The notes below the pieces were generated by a model that was not told where the DNA came from, searched no databases, and worked only from the letters and a program-made list of their open reading frames with translations. From Acidobacteriota bacterium (lineage in GTDB: Bacteria; Acidobacteriota; Terriglobia; Terriglobales; Acidobacteriaceae): DNA of 8,882 bases. The DNA lies in the NCBI GenBank assembly GCA_023441255.1, contig JAEZPW010000426.1:1-8882 (forward strand). The letters are read 5' to 3'. Each line of letters starts with the position of its first letter. Positions within the stretch are counted from its first letter, which is position 1. Of the stretch, positions 1 through 4,255 are shown piece by piece. Both the position numbers and the translations under genes were made by a program.

Positions 1-44
1 GGTTCCTCGTCGCTTCGCTCCTCGGAATGACAACATTCGAAAAA
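1..44 (+). repeat. Truncated copy of the dispersed 88-bp palindromic repeat (copy A)
   Basis: Positions 1-31 match the last 31 bases of the core of the element at 2666-2753 with one difference, and match the reverse complement of the copy at 8147-8234 exactly. The similarity continues into the flank: the next bases, GACAACATTCGAAAA, resemble the same side of the other two copies. The rest of the element lies outside the window. It is non-coding and its terminal GGAATGAC is half of the inverted repeat that bounds the full copies. Confidence 0.85.
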
Positions 45-95
45 GGGGGCGGGCTGTCAGCATGACTGCCGCGTTTCATTTGGAACAAGAAACAT

Positions 96-163
96 GAAAC
101 GCGCACCGGAATCACGCACCCGAAACGCGAAACGCGAAACGAGCAACGCGAAACGCCAAACGA
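96..163 (+). repeat. Heptamer tandem array (GAAACGC units) upstream of the miaA cluster
   Basis: From 122 to 163 there are six units in strict 7-bp register, starting at 122, 129, 136, 143, 150 and 157. The units are GAAACGC, GAAACGC, GAAACGA, GCAACGC, GAAACGC and CAAACGA. A more decayed stretch with one clear GAAACGC at 96-102 precedes them. The array ends 6 nt before an extended -10 box. Translated in the frame of the downstream miaA it gives a low-complexity R/N/A/K/E stretch, a sign of read-through of repeat DNA rather than protein. Confidence 0.85.
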
Positions 164-166
164 AGT

Positions 167-175
167 TGCTACAAT
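167..175 (+). promoter_or_regulatory. Extended -10 promoter for the small membrane protein and miaA
   Basis: TGCTACAAT fits the bacterial extended -10 consensus TGnTATAAT with one mismatch. A transcript starting about 7 nt after the hexamer would begin at or beside the GTG at 182, so the mRNA would be leaderless. There is no Shine-Dalgarno sequence before that GTG. The -35 position falls inside the heptamer array and has no good match to TTGACA. The same arrangement is seen at 4241-4258. Confidence 0.5.
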
Positions 176-181
176 CTCCCC

Positions 182-313
182 GTGCCTTCCGAAGCAGACA
201 ACCGCCGACGCGCCCGCGTGGCCGAAGCGATCGGCCTGGCGCTGATCGCGCTGGTCATTCTTGTCGTCATGCTTGCCCGCTACGGCCGGGCGGTGAACTG
301 GAGCCTGCGCTGA
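182..313 (+). CDS. Small single-pass membrane protein (43 aa), hypothetical
   Basis: GTG at 182 opens a 43-codon frame ending TGA at 311-313, in a different frame from miaA. The N-terminus (residues 1-12) is polar and rich in arginine. Residues about 15-32 form one hydrophobic helix (IGLALIALVILVVMLA at 17-32), and the tail is short and basic, ending NWSLR. By the positive-inside rule the N-terminus would stay in the cytoplasm. The gene starts 6 nt after a good extended -10 and stops 35 nt before the preferred miaA start, so the two could be co-transcribed. I do not recognise the family and the function is unknown. A clean TM helix framed by basic ends, out of frame with miaA, is unlikely by chance but not proof of expression. 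Confidence 0.6.
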   Translation: MPSEADNRRRARVAEAIGLALIALVILVVMLARYGRAVNWSLR

Positions 314-348
314 GCGGGCGTGTTCAACATTCGTGTGGCGAGGGGCCC

Positions 349-1368
349 GTGCCCGACCCCAATTCCCAAGTACGCCAGCAAGATGTGTCGCAGCGTGAGC
401 AAAGGGACGGAGCACAGCCCCGTGCCCACACCGACCCTTTGCTGGTTGCGATCGTCGGCCCCACCGCCAGCGGCAAGACGGCGCTTTCGCTGGCCCTGGC
501 TGAGCGGTTCGGCGGCGAGATCGTGAACTGCGACTCGGTTGCCGTCTATCGCGAGTTCGAGATCGGCACAGCGAAGCCCAGTCTGGCAGAACGCGCACGC
601 GCACCGCATCACCTGATCGACATCGTTGGCCCCACCGAGCTGTTCACGGCAGGCGAATACTCGCGGCGGGCGCGCGAGGTGCTTGCCGACATCAAAGCGC
701 GCGAGAAATTGCCGATCGTGGTCGGCGGCACCGGGCTGTATCTGCGGGCGTTGCTCGATGGGTTGGCGCCAGGACCGGAGCGATCGGACGAGATACGCGA
801 CCGCTTGCGGAGCCTGGTCGAGAAGAAGGGCGCCGGGCATCTGCACAAGATCCTGCGACGGCTGGACCGGCCATCGTCCGAGCGAATCCACGCCAACGAC
901 GTGCCGAAGGTGATTCGCGCCGTCGAGGTGTGCCTGGCCGCGCGACAACCGTTGACCGAGGTCTGGAAACAGGGCCGCGAACCCCTGACAGGCTTCCGAA
1001 TCCTCCGCATTGGGCTGGACCCCGAACGCAACGCGCTGTATTCGCGCATCAACGAACGCGCGGCGCGCATGTTCGAGGCCGGCTTGATCGAAGAAACGCG
1101 CGCGCTTTACGAAAACTACGGCGAGGCGGCGCGGCCCATCACCTCACTCGGATACAAGCAGGCCCTGCAGCACATACGCGGAGAGATCAACCGCAAACTG
1201 GCCGTTTGGGCGGCGCAGCAGGGGCATCGCAACTACGCGAAGCGGCAGATGACATGGTTCCGTCGGGAACCGGGCGTGCACTGGTTCAAGGGGTTTGGGG
1301 ATAACCTGGATATTCAGCGCCAGACCGTCGAATTGGTCGAGAGCGATTTCAGATCTCAGATTGGGTGA
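349..1368 (+). CDS. miaA: tRNA dimethylallyltransferase (MiaA)
   Basis: MiaA transfers a dimethylallyl group from dimethylallyl diphosphate to N6 of A37 in tRNAs that read UNN codons, giving i6A; it acts in the cytosol. The hallmarks are present in order: P-loop GPTASGKT (residues 37-44), DSVAVYREFEIGTAKPS (usual DS.QVYR..DIGTAKP), HHLID, PIVVGGTGLYLRALLDG, and the late YAKRQMTWFR motif. The open frame extends back to an ATG at 94, but codons 94-348 encode heptamer-repeat sequence and overlap the small ORF at 182-313, so I reject that start. GTG at 349 follows GAGGGG at close spacing and gives 339 residues. GTG 385 (327 aa) and TTG 439 (309 aa) are also possible, and the family is usually 300-320 aa. 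The last codons and the stop lie within a GATC-type repeat. Confidence 0.93.
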   Translation: MPDPNSQVRQQDVSQREQRDGAQPRAHTDPLLVAIVGPTASGKTALSLALAERFGGEIVNCDSVAVYREFEIGTAKPSLAERARAPHHLIDIVGPTELFTAGEYSRRAREVLADIKAREKLPIVVGGTGLYLRALLDGLAPGPERSDEIRDRLRSLVEKKGAGHLHKILRRLDRPSSERIHANDVPKVIRAVEVCLAARQPLTEVWKQGREPLTGFRILRIGLDPERNALYSRINERAARMFEAGLIEETRALYENYGEAARPITSLGYKQALQHIRGEINRKLAVWAAQQGHRNYAKRQMTWFRREPGVHWFKGFGDNLDIQRQTVELVESDFRSQIG

Positions 1369-1404
1369 AGTCAGATCTGCGATCACCCGATCCAAGATCT
1401 GCGA
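1351..1404. repeat. GATC-type short array and hairpin across the miaA stop codon
   Basis: AGATCT occurs at 1351, 1373 and 1395, exactly 22 bp apart, and the last two copies extend to AGATCTGCGA. Between them GATC recurs every 7-8 bp (1374, 1381, 1389, 1396). Positions 1351-1368 and 1383-1400 also form an inverted repeat pairing 15 of 18 positions around a 14-nt loop, so the RNA would fold into a hairpin that includes the miaA stop codon. No T-run follows, so a rho-independent terminator is not shown. It could be a 3' stabilising hairpin, a regulator site for the sigma-factor gene, or only decayed tandem repeat. Confidence 0.6.
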
Positions 1405-1480
1405 ACGATGCCGTCGAACAATGAATTCATACCTCCGTAAACCTCGCCTTAAATCTTTCGTCCATTCACAATAAGCAGAT

Positions 1481-2083
1481 ATGGCGGACGGCTACGAGGG
1501 CGCGCTGGCGAGATTACCGGCCATGGAGAACGGCGGCGAACGAATCCGGCCGGAAGAGTTCGACGACCTCGTTCGTCTGCACCAGCGCCGGATATACCGG
1601 GTGATCTACGCGCAGCTGCGCGATGGCGATGCCGCCGCCACGCTTACGCAGGAGTGTTTTCTGCGCGCCTACCAGGGGCGCAGCGGTTTTCGTGGCGAAG
1701 CGAGCGTCGAGACGTGGCTGATGCGCATTGCGCTGAACCTTGTGAAGGACCACCTGCGCAACCGGCGTCAGTCGTTCTGGCGCAGGCTGTTCGGCCGCGA
1801 CAACGACGACGCGCAGGACACGATGGAAAGCCTGCCGACCGTGGCTGCCTCGCCCGAGCGCCTGTTGCTGGCCCGCGAGGAAGTGAACCAGGTGATGGCG
1901 GCCGTCGAGGGACTTTCGCCACAACAGCGCATGGTGTTCACCCTGCGTTTCGTGGAAGAGATGAGCCTGGAAGAGATCGCCCGCGTAATGAACGTGGAAA
2001 CGGGCACGGTAAAGGCGCACCTGTCGCGCGCGGTGGGCGCGCTCAGGAACAGAGTTCGAGAAAGAAGACGGAGAGATGACTGA
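1481..2083 (+). CDS. RNA polymerase ECF sigma factor (sigma-70 family, group 4)
   Basis: It directs core RNA polymerase to a small stress regulon. Its size (200 aa) and two-domain layout are those of ECF factors: region 2 at about residues 27-97 (LVRLHQRRIYRVIYAQL, then QECFLRAYQ, FRGEASVETWLMRIALNLV) and region 4 at about 139-192 (LSPQQRMVFTLRFVEEMSLE, then IARVMNVETGTVKAHLSRAV, the helix-turn-helix). The usual acidic D-A-E-D-L-x-Q-E motif of region 2 is altered to DAAATLTQE. The linker and C-terminus are arginine-rich. ATG 1481 is used; ATG 1523 (Met15) is a possible shorter start, and neither has a strong ribosome site. The anti-sigma gene overlaps its 3' end by 8 nt, implying translational coupling and matched levels of the two proteins. 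The exact ECF subgroup and the inducing signal cannot be told from sequence. Confidence 0.92.
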   Translation: MADGYEGALARLPAMENGGERIRPEEFDDLVRLHQRRIYRVIYAQLRDGDAAATLTQECFLRAYQGRSGFRGEASVETWLMRIALNLVKDHLRNRRQSFWRRLFGRDNDDAQDTMESLPTVAASPERLLLAREEVNQVMAAVEGLSPQQRMVFTLRFVEEMSLEEIARVMNVETGTVKAHLSRAVGALRNRVRERRRRDD

Positions 2084-2537
2084 GCATTTGACGGATGAAC
2101 AGATGGCGGAGTGGCTGGCAGGCGGCTCAGGTGATGCGGCCGCCCAGCAGCATCTGGCAGAGTGTCGCGAGTGCAGCGACGAAATGTCGCTCATGCGGAG
2201 CGGCGTGGCGGGTTTCGCCGCGCTCGTTCACGAGGAGGCGCAGCGGCGGCCACTGCGGCAAGTCGCAGTTCCGGCAGCGAGGACCGCGAGGCATACGCCC
2301 GCGCTCGTATGGGCGGCTGCCCTGGCCCTGCTTGTGGTTGCTACCTGGATGTTTCGTTGGACGCCGACGGCGCCGCAGCCATCGGCGATAGCACAGGCTT
2401 CGGGCGAGGACACGCTGTTGCTGGAGATACAGGAGGACTTGAACCGCGAAGTACCCGACGCGCTTGCGCCCGCTCTGGTGCTAACGGCCGAGCGAAACCG
2501 CATCATCGGGCAGGAAGCAAGAAATCAGAACCGGTAG
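2076..2537 (+). CDS. Membrane-anchored zinc-finger anti-sigma factor
   Basis: This probably binds and holds the preceding ECF sigma factor at the inner membrane until an envelope signal releases it. Residues 1-60 form a small cytoplasmic domain with the ZAS-type zinc motif H26-x3-C30-x2-C33 (HLAECREC). One transmembrane helix follows at about 76-93 (ALVWAAALALLVVATWMF), with a short periplasmic part to residue 153. The ATG overlaps the last 8 nt of the sigma gene, and GGAG lies just before it. The periplasmic part has no recognised sensor domain. The final residues (EARNQNR) are encoded by DNA that can pair with the heptamer array past the stop: 2521-2530 pairs with 2554-2563, with one G-U pair. 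So the 3' end may have been reshaped by repeats. Confidence 0.85.
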   Translation: MTEHLTDEQMAEWLAGGSGDAAAQQHLAECRECSDEMSLMRSGVAGFAALVHEEAQRRPLRQVAVPAARTARHTPALVWAAALALLVVATWMFRWTPTAPQPSAIAQASGEDTLLLEIQEDLNREVPDALAPALVLTAERNRIIGQEARNQNR

Positions 2538-2544
2538 GAGTCGA

Positions 2545-2572
2545 GTTTCTGGTTTCTGGTTTCAGGTTGAGG
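2545..2572 (-). repeat. Heptamer tandem array (GTTTCTG units) after the anti-sigma gene
   Basis: Four units in 7-bp register: GTTTCTG (2545), GTTTCTG (2552), GTTTCAG (2559) and GTTGAGG (2566). On the minus strand this is the same GAAACNN series seen at 122-163 and 4100-4236. It begins 8 nt after the anti-sigma stop codon. Unlike the other arrays, its GAAAC strand does not lead into a gene start, so orientation towards a start is not a fixed rule. Confidence 0.75.
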
Positions 2573-2605
2573 GCTGCTGCGGACTGGAAAGGCTGGTTGG
2601 GTAAG

Positions 2606-2641
2606 CATTCCTAGCTGCACTCGGAATGAGTGACTTTTTTT
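2606..2641 (+). terminator. Possible weak terminator after the sigma/anti-sigma operon
   Basis: CATTCC (2607-2612) can pair with GGAATG (2624-2629), and seven T residues follow at 2635-2641. The stem is only 6 bp and 5 nt separate it from the T-run, so it is a marginal intrinsic terminator. The CTCGGAATGA part also resembles the end of the dispersed repeat, so this may be a worn fragment of that element. Confidence 0.25.
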
Positions 2642-2653
2642 GGTATCCAGCCT

Positions 2654-2766
2654 TCCGACGCTTTGGTCATTCCGAGCGTAGCGAGGGATCTCTACGCCAT
2701 CGACAGCGTTGCCGCGAGTAGAGGTTCCTCGTCGCTTCGCTCCTCGAAATGACAAACGTTCGAAGA
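2654..2766 (+). repeat. Dispersed palindromic repeat, full copy B (core 2666-2753)
   Basis: The 88-bp core starts GTCATTCCGAG and ends CTCGAAATGAC, near-perfect 11-bp terminal inverted repeats. Inside are two arms, CGAGCGTAGCGAGG and CCTCGTCGCTTCGCTCCTCG, that can fold on each other. By hand alignment it matches the reverse complement of 8147-8234 at 83 of 88 positions. Similarity runs on into the flanks: TCCGACGCTTT on the left and a TTCGAA-like stretch on the right. It has no transposase and looks like a REP/MITE-class element. It separates the sigma/anti-sigma pair from the chaperone gene, so these may be separate transcripts. Confidence 0.9.
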
Positions 2767-2859
2767 GGTCACAGCAGAGGTTACACGCACGCGGTATGAC
2801 AAGTTCGCTGTGCGACGAGAACACAACTTTGATCTACGACTGAGAATAGGGAGAACAGA

Positions 2860-3477
2860 ATGAAACGGCTATTGATGACTGCACTACTCGCGTTCCCACT
2901 TGCGGCGGTTGCGCAGGACACTGCGCCCCTTCCCCCCGACCTTCCGCCGCTGCCTGAGCAGGGTACGTTCACGGCCCAGGTGCGCACGATGAAGAGAGGC
3001 CCGGGTCCGGGAGGCGACGTCATCTACTTCCGGCGTTCGCTGGGCATGGGCAACTGGTGGAAGAACTCGGACGTTGTGAAACAGATGGGCGCCAGCGACA
3101 CGCAGGTGCAGCAGATCGAGCGTATCTACCAGGACAATCGCATGCACCTCATCGACCTGAAGGCGAACCTCGAAAAGGAAGAAGCCCGGCTGGAGCCGCT
3201 GGTGGAAGCGGACAATCCCGATGAGGGACTGATCTCGTCGCAGATCGACAAAGTGGCCGCCGCGCGCGCAGAACTGGAAAAGAGCAACGCGCTGATGCAG
3301 GTGGCGATCCGCCGCGTACTGACCCTGGATCAATGGAAGAAGCTGCAGTCGCTTCAGCCGGCACTGGGACCGGGTCCTTTCAAGATTGCGTTCCCGGCCG
3401 CGCCTCCGCACGCTCCGGTAGCACCGGCGGCGCCGGTGCATGTGGTTGCGCCAGGGGGCGCGCCGCCCAAGTTGTAG
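2860..3477 (+). CDS. Exported Spy/CpxP-like periplasmic protein (LTxxQ family)
   Basis: Spy/CpxP/ZraP-type proteins are small helical periplasmic chaperones or metal-stress sensors. This one has a signal peptide (residues 1-18, MKRLLMTALLAFPLAAVA, cleavage before Gln19) and a proline-rich linker. A helical core at about 70-165 is rich in charged heptads (KANLEKEEARLEPLVEA) and carries one LTLDQ at 154-158, matching the family's LTxxQ signature. The last 35 residues are a Pro/Ala/Val-rich tail not typical of E. coli Spy, possibly disordered or wall-associated. AGGGAGA at 2848-2854 is a good ribosome site 5 nt before the ATG. Its place after an ECF sigma/anti-sigma pair suggests it could be a target of that sigma factor. 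That is inference: 322 bp with a repeat lies between, and I could not identify a convincing ECF promoter. Confidence 0.75.
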   Translation: MKRLLMTALLAFPLAAVAQDTAPLPPDLPPLPEQGTFTAQVRTMKRGPGPGGDVIYFRRSLGMGNWWKNSDVVKQMGASDTQVQQIERIYQDNRMHLIDLKANLEKEEARLEPLVEADNPDEGLISSQIDKVAAARAELEKSNALMQVAIRRVLTLDQWKKLQSLQPALGPGPFKIAFPAAPPHAPVAPAAPVHVVAPGGAPPKL

Positions 3478-3521
3478 CTGAAGGCCGCCACTGCGAGTAC
3501 GGCGCATTGCTTCGGGGAGAA

Positions 3522-3551
3522 CCCACATCTGCTAACGACGGCAGATGTGGG
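3522..3551 (+). terminator. Perfect 11-bp hairpin after the Spy-like gene
   Basis: CCCACATCTGC (3522-3532) and GCAGATGTGGG (3541-3551) are exact complements around the loop TAACGACG. It lies 45 bp past the stop codon of the chaperone gene. No T-run follows, so termination is only a guess; it may be a dispersed palindromic repeat or an RNA-stabilising stem. Confidence 0.45.
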
Positions 3552-3604
3552 GCACCCGCTTGCTTGATTCGAGAGCTCCCACACATTGCTCTGAGAGAAC
3601 GGCA

Positions 3605-3625
3605 CGCCGGGTCAGAGACCCGGCG
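3605..3625. repeat. Perfect 9-bp GC-rich hairpin
   Basis: CGCCGGGTC (3605-3613) pairs exactly with GACCCGGCG (3617-3625) around the 3-nt loop AGA. It is very stable and symmetrical, so it could serve both converging transcripts. No T-run is next to it. Confidence 0.5.
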
Positions 3626-3742
3626 CCACACAATCGCTTGCAGCGGGCAGGACACTCGGGACCTCCACAGAGGCACGCCCTCACTCGGGAGTTACGCGAG
3701 GGGCACGGCGTCACTTCGGGGCGGTACACGAGCCGCAGCGGC

Positions 3743-4090
3743 TTAGAGCAGCACCATCGTGATGCCTTTGTTGGCTCGTCCGAGGTCGGCATCGCGCTTA
3801 AGCTCCGGGCAGAGCTTGAGCATGTTCCACGCGATCTCATTCGAGACGCGCCAGTCCTCGCCCGGACAGAACGCTCGTATCTCTCCCTGTTCGCGGCGCT
3901 GTCGCAGTTCGTTCCAGACGGCGAAACGCAGAACGCCACCCACTCCGCTTGAACCGTAACCATGAATGATCTTCAGGGCATCGGCGCGCGCCAGGCGGGC
4001 CTTACGCAACTCGAACTGCAGGCGCAGGACAGCCTCGTTGCGGGTGGGACGGCCGTCTTCGAGATTGACGATGAGTATGCGCGCCGGCAT
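3743..4090 (-). CDS. Small Smr (MutS2 C-terminal-like) domain protein
   Basis: The 115-residue protein appears to be a stand-alone Smr domain. Smr domains bind or nick nucleic acids and occur at the C-terminus of MutS2 or alone. Visible features are an initial beta strand (ARILIVNLEDG), a helix (RNEAVLRLQFELRKAR), then ALKIIHGYGSSG with HGYGSSG at 43-49 (the family's HGxGxG), and a final strand NKGITMVLL. The usual LDLHG motif is replaced by VNLEDG, so the first conserved histidine is missing and nuclease activity is doubtful. ATG 4090 is preferred; a TTG at 4099 is the only upstream in-frame alternative and lies at the edge of a heptamer repeat. There is no clear Shine-Dalgarno sequence. It is divergent from the GH3 gene. 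Confidence 0.65.
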   Translation of the reverse strand: MPARILIVNLEDGRPTRNEAVLRLQFELRKARLARADALKIIHGYGSSGVGGVLRFAVWNELRQRREQGEIRAFCPGEDWRVSNEIAWNMLKLCPELKRDADLGRANKGITMVLL

Positions 4091-4099
4091 GAAAGACAA

Positions 4100-4127
4100 G
4101 TTTCTGGTTTCTTGTTTCTGGTTTCAA
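4100..4127 (-). repeat. Heptamer tandem array leading into the Smr-domain gene
   Basis: Four units in exact 7-bp register on the plus strand: GTTTCTG (4100), GTTTCTT (4107), GTTTCTG (4114) and GTTTCAA (4121). Read on the minus strand they are GAAAC units running towards the Smr gene, ending 9 nt before its ATG. I see no -10 box at the expected leaderless spacing here, unlike the two plus-strand arrays. Confidence 0.8.
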
Positions 4128-4153
4128 GTTGAAAGGCAAAGTTGAAAGGCAGC
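4128..4153 (+). repeat. 13-bp tandem duplication
   Basis: GTTGAAAGGCAAA at 4128-4140 is followed directly by GTTGAAAGGCAGC at 4141-4153 (11 of 13 identical). It joins two heptamer arrays and is one base short of two heptamers, as if a slipped double unit. Confidence 0.7.
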
Positions 4154-4236
4154 GTTTCGCGTTTCCCGTTTCTGGTTTCGCGTTGTGTCCGGTACTCTGT
4201 CCAAACGCGAAACGCGAAACTCGAAACGCGAAACGT
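4154..4236. repeat. Inverted pair of heptamer arrays forming a long hairpin before the GH3 gene
   Basis: The left arm has GTTTC at 4154, 4161, 4168 and 4175, each exactly 7 bp apart. The right arm has units at 4202, 4209, 4216, 4223 and 4230 (CAAACGC, GAAACGC, GAAACTC, GAAACGC, GAAACGT). 4154-4184 pairs with 4204-4234 over 31 positions with four mismatches, leaving a 19-nt loop (4185-4203) without repeats. The right arm ends 7 nt before the GH3 -10 hexamer. Because the units are identical, the arms could also pair in shifted registers. Confidence 0.8.
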
Positions 4237-4240
4237 CTTC

Positions 4241-4249
4241 TGCTATCGT
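4241..4249 (+). promoter_or_regulatory. Extended -10 promoter of the GH3 gene, leaderless geometry
   Basis: TGCTATCGT fits the extended -10 pattern TGnTATAAT with two mismatches in the hexamer (TATCGT at 4244-4249). Exactly 6 nt separate it from the ATG at 4256, the same spacing as at 170-182. The hexamer 17 bp upstream is TCGAAA (4221-4226), four of six matches to TTGACA, and lies in the heptamer array. There is no Shine-Dalgarno sequence before this ATG, as expected for a leaderless mRNA. Confidence 0.5.
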
Positions 4250-4255
4250 TTTTCT

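Larger units (their letters stand above)
3478..3742. other. Non-coding gap with palindromes between convergent genes
   Basis: I see no credible gene here; the overlapping open frames lack family motifs and ribosome sites. The gap holds two perfect hairpins (3522-3551 and 3605-3625, listed separately) and a small one, AGCCG-CAG-CGGCT, at 3731-3743 abutting the stop of the minus-strand gene. The mixture of palindromes suggests remnants of several small repeat families. Confidence 0.5.

Noticed and set aside
122..163. CRISPR array (GAAAC resembles the end of many CRISPR repeats)
   Set aside because: Units are 7 bp with no spacers, there is no long repeat and there are no cas genes.
280..948. 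Long minus-strand open frames opposite miaA, sigma and GH3 genes
   Set aside because: They are high-GC shadow frames with no family motif, and the plus-strand genes have clear conserved motifs.
1416..1439. ECF-type promoter GAAC-N16-CGTA before the sigma gene (autoregulation)
   Set aside because: The motif is short enough to occur by chance, and no comparable GAAC-N16-CGT site was found before the chaperone gene.
2525..2824. Minus-strand open frame of 99 codons across the repeat at 2666-2753
   Set aside because: Its sequence is the translated palindromic element (FRGAKRRGTSTRGNAVDGVE); the same peptide appears from copy C. It has no ribosome site and follows the repeat, not a gene.
4142..4255. 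N-terminal extension of the GH3 protein
   Set aside because: It encodes heptamer repeat and would bury the clean signal peptide that begins at Met 4256.
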